NCBI RefSeq assembly: GCF_000195635.1
Contig: NZ_GL882607.1
Location: 1-45,884 of the forward strand
From: Bacteroides fluxus YIT 12057
Lineage (GTDB): Bacteria; Bacteroidota; Bacteroidia; Bacteroidales; Bacteroidaceae
Direction of reading: 5' to 3'
Length of the DNA: 45,884 bases
Shown: positions 34,906-43,256 of the stretch, in pieces
Numbering within the stretch: the first letter of the stretch is position 1
How the letters are laid out: every line of letters starts with the position of its first letter
Translations under genes and position numbers: made by a program
The notes under the pieces: model-generated
Seen by the model: the letters and a program-made list of their open reading frames with translations, nothing else
Database searches by the model: none
What the model was told of the DNA's origin: nothing

Positions 34906-36024
34906 TTAGTAATTTGAGGAAGCAATGAACTCCTTTATTTCTTCCTCGCTTGGAAGTTCTATCATGTACTTCTGTACGAAGATATTCGGGTCTAATCCGG
35001 CAGTGGCATACTTAACCAATGTATCTCCCTTTTCTGTGCAAAGCAGAATACCGATAGGCGGATTATCATCCGGCTGCATCACTTCCGCCTTGAAATAGTT
35101 CAGATACATATTCAGTTGCGAAGCATACTCATGGCGGAACTTGTCTATCTTCAATTCCACAATAACATGGCACTTCAAGATGCGGTGATAGAACACAAGG
35201 TCGGCAAAGAAATAGTCCTCATCAATCAAGATACGCTTTTGCCGAGCTTCAAAACAGAATCCATGCCCCATTTCCAGCAGGAAGTGTTGTAGGTTGTCAA
35301 GAATGGATTGCTCCAAGTCGTTTTCTGTTACTAAGGCTCGTTCATTCAATCCTAAGAACTCTAAAGTAACAGGGGTGTTGATAACATCTTTAGGTTGTAA
35401 TAGGGTTGCTTGTTGCTGGACTAAAGCGGAGAGGGCTTCTTTGTTCTTGGATAGTCCGCTACGTTCATAGTATAAAGACGCTATTTGCCGTTCCAGTTCT
35501 CTTGCAGACCAACAGCCACGTATTGCTTCCATTTCATAGAAAGCACGCTTTGTCGGATTTTCGATTTTGGAGATGAACTTTAAGTGAGAATAAGGTAATT
35601 TATTGAACAACCTTTCAGCAGGAATACTCCACTTATTATATTGTATTTCTGATGTTTGTAATTCGGCACACACTGAGTGCCGAATTGGTTCCGTGAATTC
35701 GGCGGACAGCGTGTGCCGAATTTCATTTCCTGCCATGATGTAGTGTAATACTTGTTCTTTCAGTTGTGGATAAACAAGGTACAGCCGCCTAAATTCACGG
35801 AATCTACGTTCATTCAGACCTTTTGTTTTCAGCCGTTGTTCCAGCTTTTTCAACAGTTGTTCACCGTATGCGGCACGGTCTTCTCCGTTCTGCTCAAACT
35901 CTACGATATAGCACCCCATAAGCCAGTTACGGGAAGTAAGTGCAAGGTTTACAGCGTGTGCGGCTTGTGCCTGCAACGTGTTCTGTATCGTACAGATATG
36001 TTTTACTAATGCTTCAAAGTCCAT
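34906..36024 (-). CDS. PDDEXK nuclease-domain protein (DUF1016/YhcG family)
   Basis: A 372-residue protein. The N-terminal domain (about 1-160) is the DUF1016 region (NWLMGCYIVEFEQNGEDRAA). The C-terminal domain (about 190-345) carries the nuclease core FADLVFYH...CHVIVELKIDK (Asp and ExK motif). Related proteins occur near restriction or defence genes; here it is single-gene cargo just inside the right end of element 1, 26 bp after the integrase stop codon. Confidence 0.82.
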   Translation of the reverse strand: MDFEALVKHICTIQNTLQAQAAHAVNLALTSRNWLMGCYIVEFEQNGEDRAAYGEQLLKKLEQRLKTKGLNERRFREFRRLYLVYPQLKEQVLHYIMAGNEIRHTLSAEFTEPIRHSVCAELQTSEIQYNKWSIPAERLFNKLPYSHLKFISKIENPTKRAFYEMEAIRGCWSARELERQIASLYYERSGLSKNKEALSALVQQQATLLQPKDVINTPVTLEFLGLNERALVTENDLEQSILDNLQHFLLEMGHGFCFEARQKRILIDEDYFFADLVFYHRILKCHVIVELKIDKFRHEYASQLNMYLNYFKAEVMQPDDNPPIGILLCTEKGDTLVKYATAGLDPNIFVQKYMIELPSEEEIKEFIASSNY

Positions 36025-36049
36025 AGTTACAAAGATAAGTCTTTTGTGG

Positions 36050-37273
36050 TTAAAACTTTAGTTCGGGTAGGCTGTTTATTGCTTCCTCTTTCAATTTATC
36101 CACGGCACGGGTGTATTTCTCGGTATGCTTCAATCCGCTATGTCCTAAAAGACTGGCTACCGTCTTGATATTTGCTCCATTGTTCAGAATGTTCACGGCA
36201 AACGAATGGCGGGCGCAATGCCAGCTTATATGCTTGTCTATTCCGGCTCTCTTTACCCAACGTTTTACTGATTTGCAGCAGCTTTCGTATGTAGGCAAAT
36301 CGAATATCAAACAGTTCTTATCTGCCGGAGCTTCGCCAATAATGGATAATAGACCGTCATTCAAGGGGATAACCACACCGCTACTGGCTGAATGTCCCTT
36401 GGTCTTGCTTTGCTCGAATTTCAATAATCGGTTGGCATAATCCACATTTTTATAAGTAAGGTCTTTTACATCACAGAAGCGCAGACCGCAATACAGACAA
36501 AAGATAAACGCTCGTCTGATTGTGGGGTTTTCGTTGTCATAATGACAAGCTATCAGCTTTTGTATTTCTTCGGGAGAAAGCACATCTTTTCGAAGCATTT
36601 GGCTATCCACTTTACAGGTAACACTTTTACATGGGTCTTTCAACATTACATCATGGTCAATCGCATATCGAATAACTTTCTTGAAACGCTGGTAAATGCT
36701 TTTAGCACCTTCACCCACACTTCGGGATTGCAAATAGGCTACAAACTTCTCCATCATTTCTTTGGTGATAAGTTCCGGTTTGATACTAAACTCATTCATG
36801 GGGTATTGCTCTTTTAAGAAGTCCTTAAAACGGCTAAGCGCAATTTGCACCATGCGAATATCTTTCTTGGTATAGCTATTGATATAGGCTTGAAAGTAGT
36901 CCAAGAAATTAACAGCCCTGTCTTTCTTTAAGCGGTAACCCAACATGCTTTCTTTAAACTCCTGTTCACGCTCTGCACGTATGCGCATGGCGAGTTCCAA
37001 AGTTTCCTTGTTCTGTTGCCGTTCCGCAGGAGTACGGGGTTTGTCTATCAGATACAGGCTAAGGTTTTCTTTTCGCCTGTTATGCTTTACTGCAAACTTG
37101 GGCTTGCCTTGCATTTTCCCACTATCGTAATACACCTGATTACCGTTTTCATCCAATACGGGCTTTTCCTCTCTACCTAAATAATACTCTAAGTAAAGGC
37201 TTATTCTACCGTCCGAGAGCTTATTTTGCTCCAACTTGGGGTTCTCTTTCGTTTTATTTTCTAACTTTGCCAT
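36050..37273 (-). CDS. Tyrosine recombinase (integrase) of element 1
   Basis: A 407-residue phage-type integrase with an arm-binding N-terminus, a SAM-like core-binding region (about 120-215) and a catalytic domain with the full set: Arg265 (CGLRFCDV), His352 and Arg355 (WHCARHSF), His378 (LLGHSG) and Tyr387 (HTEKYTR). Transcribed away from the nearby right core site. It should recombine the tRNA-Leu core. Confidence 0.93.
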   Translation of the reverse strand: MAKLENKTKENPKLEQNKLSDGRISLYLEYYLGREEKPVLDENGNQVYYDSGKMQGKPKFAVKHNRRKENLSLYLIDKPRTPAERQQNKETLELAMRIRAEREQEFKESMLGYRLKKDRAVNFLDYFQAYINSYTKKDIRMVQIALSRFKDFLKEQYPMNEFSIKPELITKEMMEKFVAYLQSRSVGEGAKSIYQRFKKVIRYAIDHDVMLKDPCKSVTCKVDSQMLRKDVLSPEEIQKLIACHYDNENPTIRRAFIFCLYCGLRFCDVKDLTYKNVDYANRLLKFEQSKTKGHSASSGVVIPLNDGLLSIIGEAPADKNCLIFDLPTYESCCKSVKRWVKRAGIDKHISWHCARHSFAVNILNNGANIKTVASLLGHSGLKHTEKYTRAVDKLKEEAINSLPELKF

Positions 37274-37356
37274 TGTTTAGAGGTTTTATCCCGATTTAGG
37301 TACCGTAACCGGGTAATTACACTAAATAGTTGATTTTCTTTTGTTTTCCGATATTG

Positions 37357-37386
37357 CAAAGGTACAAAAGAAAATGAGATTTCAAA
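37357..37386 (-). promoter_or_regulatory. Promoter of integrase 1, overlapped by arm repeat
   Basis: On the minus strand TTTG (37383-37386) and TACCTTTG (37357-37364) are 18 bp apart. The -33 box touches the GTACTAAAAGTGTACTGA repeat (37389-37406) and the adjoining AAAGTGTAC. Integrase or a partner binding there could repress int. Confidence 0.65.
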
Positions 37387-37388
37387 GT

Positions 37389-37406
37389 GTACTAAAAGTG
37401 TACTGA
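37389..37406 (+). repeat. Element 1 right arm-type repeat
   Basis: GTACTAAAAGTGTACTGA, 17/18 identical to 24770-24787, same orientation. Confidence 0.65.
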
Positions 37407-37518
37407 ATAACAGAAAACGGGCAAAATAGGGCAAAAATGGAGAAAATAGGAAATATGCAAATAACTGATAATAAGGAAAATAAATTCTTTTGTTTTCCTA
37501 TTATTTCTATGGCTTGTA

Positions 37519-37532
37519 CCGGGTCTGGGTAC
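37519..37532 (+). other. Middle core site, shared by elements 1 and 2
   Basis: CCGGGTCTGGGTAC, identical to the tRNA-Leu copy. Confidence 0.85.
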
Positions 37533-37537
37533 AGATT

Positions 37538-37577
37538 AAAAGGCTAAGTGATTAATTGTCAGTCACTTAGCCTTTTT
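37538..37577 (+). terminator. Terminator-like hairpin inside the left end of element 2
   Basis: AAAAGGCTAAGTGA (37538-37551) pairs with TCACTTAGCCTTTT (37563-37576), 14 perfect pairs, followed by T. It begins six bases after the core. Confidence 0.7.
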
Positions 37578-37588
37578 AATTATCTGAT

Positions 37589-37610
37589 TTTTCCCCACAT
37601 TTTCCCCACA
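37589..37610 (+). repeat. Element 2 left arm-type repeat
   Basis: Two TTTTCCCCACA units in tandem; the same 22 bp occurs at 45594-45615, and a variant (one base short) at about 45718-45737. Confidence 0.75.
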
Positions 37611-37657
37611 ACTGTCTATTTATCTATTTTAGAAACATATTTTTCCGTAAAGTTATG

Positions 37658-37665
37658 TACCTTTG
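37658..37665 (+). promoter_or_regulatory. Promoter -7 box of cfxA
   Basis: TACCTTTG, a full match to TAnnTTTG, 45 bp before the cfxA ATG; the -33 box is weak. Confidence 0.5.
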
Positions 37666-37710
37666 TCGGCAAATAAATATCCTCGTCAAACAAATATAAA
37701 TAATATAAAC

Positions 37711-38676
37711 ATGGAAAAAAACAGAAAAAAACAAATCGTAGTTTTGTGTATAGCTTTAGTTTGCATTTTCATCTTGGTATTTTCATTGTTCCATAAATCA
37801 GCGACAAAAGATAGCGCAAATCCTCCTTTAACAAATGTTTTGACTGATAGTATTTCTCAAATTGTCTCAGCTTGTCCTGGTGAAATTGGTGTGGCGGTTA
37901 TTGTTAATAACAGAGATACGGTTAAGGTCAATAATAAGAGTGTTTATCCTATGATGAGTGTGTTTAAGGTTCATCAGGCATTAGCTCTTTGCAATGACTT
38001 TGACAATAAAGGAATTTCACTTGATACCTTGGTAAATATAAATAGGGATAAACTTGACCCAAAGACTTGGAGTCCTATGCTGAAAGATTATTCAGGACCA
38101 GTCATATCATTGACAGTAAGAGATTTGCTGCGTTATACTCTTACTCAGAGTGACAACAATGCAAGCAACCTTATGTTTAAGGATATGGTTAATGTCGCTC
38201 AAACAGATAGTTTTATAGCCACACTCATCCCTCGTTCAAGTTTTCAGATAGCTTATACGGAAGAGGAAATGTCGGCTGACCATAACAAGGCTTACTCTAA
38301 CTATACATCTCCTCTTGGTGCTGCAATGTTGATGAATCGTTTGTTTACTGAAGGTCTTATCGATGATGAGAAACAAAGTTTCATTAAGAATACGTTAAAA
38401 GAATGCAAAACAGGTGTAGATAGGATAGCAGCTCCACTTCTTGATAAAGAAGGGGTTGTTATAGCGCATAAGACAGGTTCAGGTAATGTTAATGAAAATG
38501 GCGTTCTTGCAGCTCACAATGATGTTGCCTATATATGTCTGCCTAATAATGTCAGCTATACCTTAGCGGTATTTGTTAAGGATTTCAAGGGAAATGAATC
38601 ACAAGCGTCACAATATGTTGCGCATATATCAGCTGTAGTATATTCTTTATTAATGCAGACTTCGGTAAAATCTTAA
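37711..38676 (+). CDS. cfxA: CfxA-family class A beta-lactamase
   Basis: A 321-residue enzyme starting MEKNRKKQIVVL, exported by its N-terminal signal/helix (about 8-27). Active-site motifs are S83-V-F-K86, S147-D-N149 and K254-T-G256. I recognise it as CfxA, which hydrolyses penicillins and cephalosporins (cefoxitin is the historical marker). Residues N259, V281 and E296 may differ from the reference I remember; I do not assign an allele. The frame is open upstream to TTG 37663, but the ATG at 37711 is the known start. AT-rich codon use unlike its chromosomal neighbours. Convergent with the relaxase gene. Confidence 0.97.
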   Translation: MEKNRKKQIVVLCIALVCIFILVFSLFHKSATKDSANPPLTNVLTDSISQIVSACPGEIGVAVIVNNRDTVKVNNKSVYPMMSVFKVHQALALCNDFDNKGISLDTLVNINRDKLDPKTWSPMLKDYSGPVISLTVRDLLRYTLTQSDNNASNLMFKDMVNVAQTDSFIATLIPRSSFQIAYTEEEMSADHNKAYSNYTSPLGAAMLMNRLFTEGLIDDEKQSFIKNTLKECKTGVDRIAAPLLDKEGVVIAHKTGSGNVNENGVLAAHNDVAYICLPNNVSYTLAVFVKDFKGNESQASQYVAHISAVVYSLLMQTSVKS

Positions 38677-38707
38677 ACTGCACTTGCTTTGATAATTAAT
38701 GATAAAC

Positions 38708-38749
38708 AATCTAAAAGCACTCTGATCGTTATCGGAGTGCTTTTAGATT
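38708..38749. terminator. Bidirectional terminator between cfxA and relaxase gene
   Basis: AATCTAAAAGCACTCTGAT (38708-38726) pairs with ATCGGAGTGCTTTTAGATT (38731-38749), 4-nt loop, one G-T pair. Confidence 0.85.
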
Positions 38750-38768
38750 ACTAATCAATTTGCTTCTA

Positions 38769-40172
38769 TTACAATTTGAATCCTCTACTTTTTCTTTCTT
38801 CCTGTTGTGGCAGCCTTGTTCCGTATCTGAGCCTGTGCCATTGTTCCATGAACCAGTCGGCAATCGGCTTCCTGTTTATTGTCAGGTTCAGCCTGCTTTC
38901 ATCGTCAGGGTCATTTTCCACCCTTAAAATATCATCCTTTATATCAAAGTTCCGTCTGTGTTGCTCGGAATAGATTTTACCGCTACATTTCAGGGCTTCT
39001 TTCTTGACCAAAAGACTTTCAGTCATTTCTTTAGTGAACCCCAGCATGGCACAGAACTTTTCCATGCGTAGCATTTCCCTGAACATCGGGAACCATCTGA
39101 AAGCCTTGTCTATGATTCTGGCGAGCCGTGACAGTTCTTTTTCCTTCATGTCAAGTTCCTGTCTGTGCATTTCCTTGAGATTGTGGATTTGCGTATCATG
39201 CTGTTTCTGCATCTGCTGTATCTGGCTCTGTAATTTTTCAATATTGGTGTTCCGTTTTGAAACCTCGTCTTGCAGTTTCTCGTTGGCATGTTCCAGTTCT
39301 TTCAGTTTTCCGCTTCCGAAAAGAGAAGCAACTCCGCTTGTTATGGCTGTCGCTGCCGTGGTGGCTGTCTTCTTTAGCTTGTCAGTGCGTATTTCTGATT
39401 TTACCTGTTTCAGTTCCTGCTCGGCAAGATTTATCTGTTCTTCTTTGTGCCGTTTGGCTGCATCCATGCGTTGCAGTTCGGCTTTCTGTTTCTCAATGAT
39501 AAAGTCGTTCCGGTCCAGATGCTCCTTACCCGTGACAGCCTTTGACTGCCCACGCTCCATCAGCAGGATGTCTGATGCAAGGGTCTGCATCTGCATCATG
39601 TCATCGTCATTGAGCTTTCGGCTCTTTCCGGTTTCGTGGTTCATCCAGTCGAAAACGATATGGGCATGATAGTTCGGCTTGAACCATCTGTCCCCGACCT
39701 TGAAGCTTTCCTTGTCTTCTGCTTCCGGCTGACCGTTCAGCCAATGCCCTTCGTCCTTGTGCAGGAAGATTTGCAGCGGTGTGATTCCCCAGCGTCTTTG
39801 ACATTCTTCACCGAATTTACGCACGTCTGCCAGTGTGGTGTCTGACCTGACAAGCAGCACTCCTTCACGTATGGGTGAGCATCCAGCAATTTTGATTATT
39901 TTGCCGTTCTTGCCTTTGCGCTCCCGTTCCTTTTCCTGCATGGCACGTCCGGTCTTTTCCTTTACCATCTGTCTGATATTGTCATAATGCGTCCGCAAAT
40001 CCGGACTTCCGAAGTCGGGATTTATCCACTGCTCGTTGTCGGTGGAGAGTTCAGAAACCACATAGATTCTGGACTCTCCGATGTGGCGCATGTATTCGGC
40101 AGTCCTTTTGTTGTGAGCCTCGCTCGATGCGATGTTGCAGGGCTTGATATGTATGCTTGATTTTGTTGCCAT
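38769..40172 (-). CDS. mobA: MobV/Pre-family relaxase of element 2
   Basis: A 467-residue plasmid-recombination/mobilization enzyme. The N-terminal HIKPCNIASSEAHNKRTAEY, a middle IFLHKDEGHWLNG and the metal motif PNYHAHIVFDW are those of the MobV family. A long coiled coil (about 215-345, HKEEQINLAEQELKQVKSEI) and a basic tail follow. It resembles the MobA of Tn4555-type elements. It is of a different family from the element 1 relaxase. Confidence 0.88.
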   Translation of the reverse strand: MATKSSIHIKPCNIASSEAHNKRTAEYMRHIGESRIYVVSELSTDNEQWINPDFGSPDLRTHYDNIRQMVKEKTGRAMQEKERERKGKNGKIIKIAGCSPIREGVLLVRSDTTLADVRKFGEECQRRWGITPLQIFLHKDEGHWLNGQPEAEDKESFKVGDRWFKPNYHAHIVFDWMNHETGKSRKLNDDDMMQMQTLASDILLMERGQSKAVTGKEHLDRNDFIIEKQKAELQRMDAAKRHKEEQINLAEQELKQVKSEIRTDKLKKTATTAATAITSGVASLFGSGKLKELEHANEKLQDEVSKRNTNIEKLQSQIQQMQKQHDTQIHNLKEMHRQELDMKEKELSRLARIIDKAFRWFPMFREMLRMEKFCAMLGFTKEMTESLLVKKEALKCSGKIYSEQHRRNFDIKDDILRVENDPDDESRLNLTINRKPIADWFMEQWHRLRYGTRLPQQEERKSRGFKL

Positions 40173-40395
40173 AGATACTTGTTTTTTGTTTTGTACTTTA
40201 TTGTTTGCTTTTCCGCTGTCCGTAAACGCATGGGGTTCTTAGGGGTGCAACCCATAAGCGGAGATTGCAAAGAGAGGGTCACTCTTTGCTCTGGGTTCTC
40301 AGGGGAGAAACGCCCTGAGTGGGTTATTAGGGTAAAACCCTAATCCCCTCGGGAGAGCCCACAACTACGTAAGCGAAGCGTGTAGTTATAGTGGG
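40173..40395. other. Candidate oriT of element 2
   Basis: Several perfect inverted repeats: GCAAAGAG/CTCTTTGC (40267-40289), ATTAGGGT/ACCCTAAT (40326-40344) and a larger AGCCCAC-AACTAC / GTAGTT-GTGGGCT stem (40356-40397) with the loop GTAAGCGAAGC. Located directly upstream of the MobV gene. The last stem matches the type of sequence seen in Bacteroides MobV origins. Confidence 0.65.
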
Positions 40396-41346
40396 CTATA
40401 ACCGAAAGCCTCCCGGTTTATTGGGCGGTGTCTTCACTTTGATGGATTGAGCTTGTTTCTTTGTCTCTGTCCGTTTTTGCAGGTATTCGTTCAAATCCTT
40501 GCATCCGCTGTAAATGTGTGAAGCGTCACGTATATGTCTGGTATTGTCATACTCCTTTCTGATTTGCTGCAGGGCTTCCATTCCTGCACGGTCATTGTCA
40601 AGGAAACAGTGGATGCGTTCATAGCTGCCCAGCGGATAGAGTGCCTTGGAAACATTGGCAACAGAGTTCAGAACCATGTAGTCCTGTCTGTCGAAATCGG
40701 GGAATTGCGGACAGCTTTCAAGCCTCAGTGTCAGAAAGGAAAGGTAGTCCATGAACCCCTCAAAAACGTAACATGCTTTTCTCGGTTCTCCCGATTGTCT
40801 GATATGTGATATTTCCTTCGGTGCGATGCAGCCCTTGAAATATCGGTTGCGGATTTCATATCCGCCCGATATGTTCGGAAAGGCAATGGCAAAATACCGT
40901 TTGCCGTTGTTGGTGAAGTGTGCCTCACGGCATTCTCTTTTCGCCAGTGCCGTATTTATCCCCCTTTCCTGCAGGTAAGAGAGCAGGGCAGGAGAAGACA
41001 GCTGCACGATGTCAAGCTTCTGGAAACTCGGCTCGGTGGCAGACTGCCTGCGAAAAGAGAAAGACACGGGACGGACATGCGGTGTCTGTTCCTCTATGCG
41101 TTTCAGGATATACGGAACACTCTCCGTTGCGTAGAGGTGTGCCGCCAGTGCGATGATGTTGCCGCCCTTTCCCAGACCGAAGTCGAACCATTGCTCACGC
41201 TCGGTGTTTACCTTGAATGAGGGCTCGTTCTCTTCCCTGAACGGGGATTTGTACCAGAGGTTTACCCCCTGCTGCTTTACTGGGGAATACCCCAGACTGT
41301 GCAGATAGTCTGCGATTCTTATCTTTTTTGCTTCTTCTGTTGTCAT
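40396..41346 (-). CDS. Toprim primase-like protein of element 2, zinc finger degenerate
   Basis: A 316-residue protein, closely similar throughout to the element 1 protein at 27521-28486 (IADYLHSLGYSPVKQQG, FEGFMDYLSFLTLR, DNDRAGMEALQ). The same Cys-less CHC2-like N-terminus (WYKSPFREENEPSF, FDFGLGKGGNIIALA) is followed by a Toprim domain. Gene position matches prmN1 of NBU1 as I recall it. Confidence 0.8.
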   Translation of the reverse strand: MTTEEAKKIRIADYLHSLGYSPVKQQGVNLWYKSPFREENEPSFKVNTEREQWFDFGLGKGGNIIALAAHLYATESVPYILKRIEEQTPHVRPVSFSFRRQSATEPSFQKLDIVQLSSPALLSYLQERGINTALAKRECREAHFTNNGKRYFAIAFPNISGGYEIRNRYFKGCIAPKEISHIRQSGEPRKACYVFEGFMDYLSFLTLRLESCPQFPDFDRQDYMVLNSVANVSKALYPLGSYERIHCFLDNDRAGMEALQQIRKEYDNTRHIRDASHIYSGCKDLNEYLQKRTETKKQAQSIKVKTPPNKPGGFRL

Positions 41347-41361
41347 TTTCGTACGGTTTTG

Positions 41362-41574
41362 TGATGAGTGAAAAAACGATGATTTGATGAATTTTGCTTG
41401 TAATAAGCTGTTATACAGAACGGTAACGCTTCATCATTTTTTCATCAGACTGCTTGCCAAAAAAGAAATGATGATTTCTCTTTTCATCAGCATTATATTC
41501 CGATGAATGAATGATGAGTTTATATTGCACTGTAATACAATGTATTATATGCCGTATTCATCATTTCATCAAAA
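41362..41574. repeat. TTCATCATTT iteron-like repeats
   Basis: At least five copies of TTCATCATTT(n)TCATCA or its complement lie at about 41362-41391, 41430-41448, 41469-41490, 41502-41518 and 41557-41574, in both orientations, between the primase-like and ATPase genes. This looks like iterons of a replication origin for the excised circle. Confidence 0.6.
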
Positions 41575-41577
41575 TAA

Positions 41578-42768
41578 TCATATAGCGGTCAGCTGTTCCT
41601 TGGTTATCGTGTAGAACCTTCCTATTTTCCTTTTCGTCTCGTAGTGGCAGTCACGGTGGGGAGCAATCTCATAGGCGGTGTAGGAAAGCGAGTTCGGTGC
41701 GGAAGTCAGCTTCCATACTTCCTGAACCACTTTCCGCACCTGATATTTCTCTGCCTTTACCTGCGAATAGATAAGCAGTGTCATGAGGTCGTTCAGGCAG
41801 AATGATACGCTTTCCACATCCATGTTTGACATGATGTCAAGGAACAGTTCAGCCATTTCTATCTCCAGACGGTTGCGGTTGCTCCGGATGATTTTCTGCA
41901 GGGCTGCCGTATGTGTCAGCTTCGGGTTGAACCACATACGGCTTTCCTTTTCCGTTGAAAGCTCCCTTTGCGTCAGGAAGAACAGGAAGGCGGGGATTTC
42001 CTCTTTCAGCTTTTGCAGGAAATTTGTGTCATCGTTCTGCAGCGGATTTATCTTCCTTACCCAGTATCGTGTTTCCCCTGCGTCTATGATTACAGGCAGG
42101 TACTCGTTGTTTGAACACAATACGAACTTGGCGAAGAAGGCTATTTCCGTGCGGTCTTTCCCTTTGGCTTCCACCTTGTAATTGAAAGTGGTGCTCAGGT
42201 TTTTCAACCGCTCGCTGTCTTCCCTGCGGTTGAGCAGCACCTCGTCCACGACAATGAGCAGCTTTCCGGCCCAGTCGGAATTGAACTGGCTCCGGAAATC
42301 CTCGTTGGTGTTGAATGTCACGTTATCCCCGAATACGGCTTTCAGGAAATTAAGAAATGTACTCTTGCCCGTGTTCCTCTCTTCCGATACCAGCAGGAGT
42401 ATGGGAAGTTTCTGCAACGGCTGCAGGAACAGCAGTTGCAGATAGTCCAGTCCCAGATTGTACTGCTCACCGAAAATGTGTAGCACCAGAGAACGTATGT
42501 TCGGGAAATCTCCTATCTGCGGAGTATGCTCTATCGGTTCGTACAGATTCAGAAAACCGTCAATTTCCTTCCGGTAGTTCAGATGGTCGGGAACGGTACA
42601 GAATCCGTCATACTTCGGGACGGTCGCAAGATAGTTTTTCCCGTAGTCCTGCCTGAGTGTGCTGTTGTTCCATATCACACGTCTTTTCTCATACCCTCCG
42701 CTGGCGCAGGGCTGGTTTACGACCTTGTACAGTGTCGTTCCCACACGCATGTATTCTTCCTCTTTCAT
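41578..42768 (-). CDS. P-loop ATPase, primase-helicase (VapE/D5-like)
   Basis: A 396-residue protein. Walker A EERNTGKSTFLNF, Walker B KLLIVVDEVLL and a sensor region FVLCSNNEYLP fit the viral-type SF3/VapE ATPases. It lies in the place of orf3 of NBU1. The ORF is open to GTG 42795, overlapping the HTH gene, but ATG 42768, four bases after that gene's stop, is the more natural start. Probably a helicase for the excised form. Confidence 0.75.
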   Translation of the reverse strand: MKEEEYMRVGTTLYKVVNQPCASGGYEKRRVIWNNSTLRQDYGKNYLATVPKYDGFCTVPDHLNYRKEIDGFLNLYEPIEHTPQIGDFPNIRSLVLHIFGEQYNLGLDYLQLLFLQPLQKLPILLLVSEERNTGKSTFLNFLKAVFGDNVTFNTNEDFRSQFNSDWAGKLLIVVDEVLLNRREDSERLKNLSTTFNYKVEAKGKDRTEIAFFAKFVLCSNNEYLPVIIDAGETRYWVRKINPLQNDDTNFLQKLKEEIPAFLFFLTQRELSTEKESRMWFNPKLTHTAALQKIIRSNRNRLEIEMAELFLDIMSNMDVESVSFCLNDLMTLLIYSQVKAEKYQVRKVVQEVWKLTSAPNSLSYTAYEIAPHRDCHYETKRKIGRFYTITKEQLTAI

Positions 42769-42772
42769 AGGC

Positions 42773-43087
42773 TCAGATTGAAGGATTGCGTTCACCCAGG
42801 ATTTTCTGTATGTCCGACTGTCGGTATCTGACCTTGTTCCCCACCTTCACGGGTTTCAGATAGTTCTTCTTTGCCCAGTGCCAAAGGGTGGTGTCGCACA
42901 CGTCGCACATTTTCTTCACTTCCTCCTTTGTGAGGTACTTTTCCTTTCTCGCTTCCGCAATGGCGGTGGAGAGTTCATGCTTGGCACGGCTTATCAGCTG
43001 GTTTGAAAACATGAGCAGGTCTTCGCCTGTCACTTCCAGTTTGATGTTGCCGTTTCCGCTTTGGATAATTGCCATCAGGTCTGTCAT
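42773..43087 (-). CDS. Helix-turn-helix protein, excisionase-like
   Basis: A 104-residue protein. Its C-terminal half is a MerR/Xis-like helix-turn-helix (YLTKEEVKKMCDVCDTTLWH, then LKPVKVGNKVRYRQSDIQKI). The N-terminal half is helical. Gene position matches orf2x of NBU1 / xis of Tn4555. A stem ACTGCCG / CGGCAGT (43096-43131) lies in the leader. Confidence 0.8.
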   Translation of the reverse strand: MTDLMAIIQSGNGNIKLEVTGEDLLMFSNQLISRAKHELSTAIAEARKEKYLTKEEVKKMCDVCDTTLWHWAKKNYLKPVKVGNKVRYRQSDIQKILGERNPSI

Positions 43088-43146
43088 AGGCTTGTTGAAA
43101 CTGCCGGTTGTAAAACTTCCCGTTTCGGCAGTATTATAAACGAAAA

Positions 43147-43172
43147 GCCACTACCCCGATTAGGATAGTGGC
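43147..43172 (-). terminator. Terminator after the unknown int-operon gene
   Basis: GCCACTA (43147-43153) pairs with TAGTGGC (43166-43172); on the minus strand TTTTCG follows. It separates the int operon from the HTH/ATPase operon. Confidence 0.55.
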
Positions 43173-43256
43173 ACAAATATATAACGAAAAATAATCGTAA
43201 ATCAATGGATTTCAATGCGTTAAATTCGTAAAATCCAAAAACGAATTAAACGAGTT

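Larger units (their letters stand above)
24704..37532 (+). mobile_element. Integrative mobilizable element 1 (at tRNA-Leu)
   Basis: Bounded by the 14-bp core CCGGGTCTGGGTAC at 24704-24717 (in the tRNA) and 37519-37532. The interior holds a HTH protein, AAA ATPase, Toprim protein, oriT-like palindromes, MobC-like and relaxase genes, an IS481 transposase, exported cargo, a PDDEXK protein and a tyrosine integrase next to the right core. GTACTAAA(A/T)GTGTACTGA lies inside each end in direct orientation (24770-24787, 37389-37406). No coupling protein or type IV secretion genes, so it must use a helper element to transfer. Confidence 0.88.

Noticed and set aside
37663..37710. TTG start for cfxA giving 16 extra residues
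   Set aside because: It lies in the promoter -7 box; the known protein starts MEKNRKK at 37711.
41362..41574. CRISPR array
   Set aside because: Repeats are short, degenerate and in both orientations, with no regular spacers.
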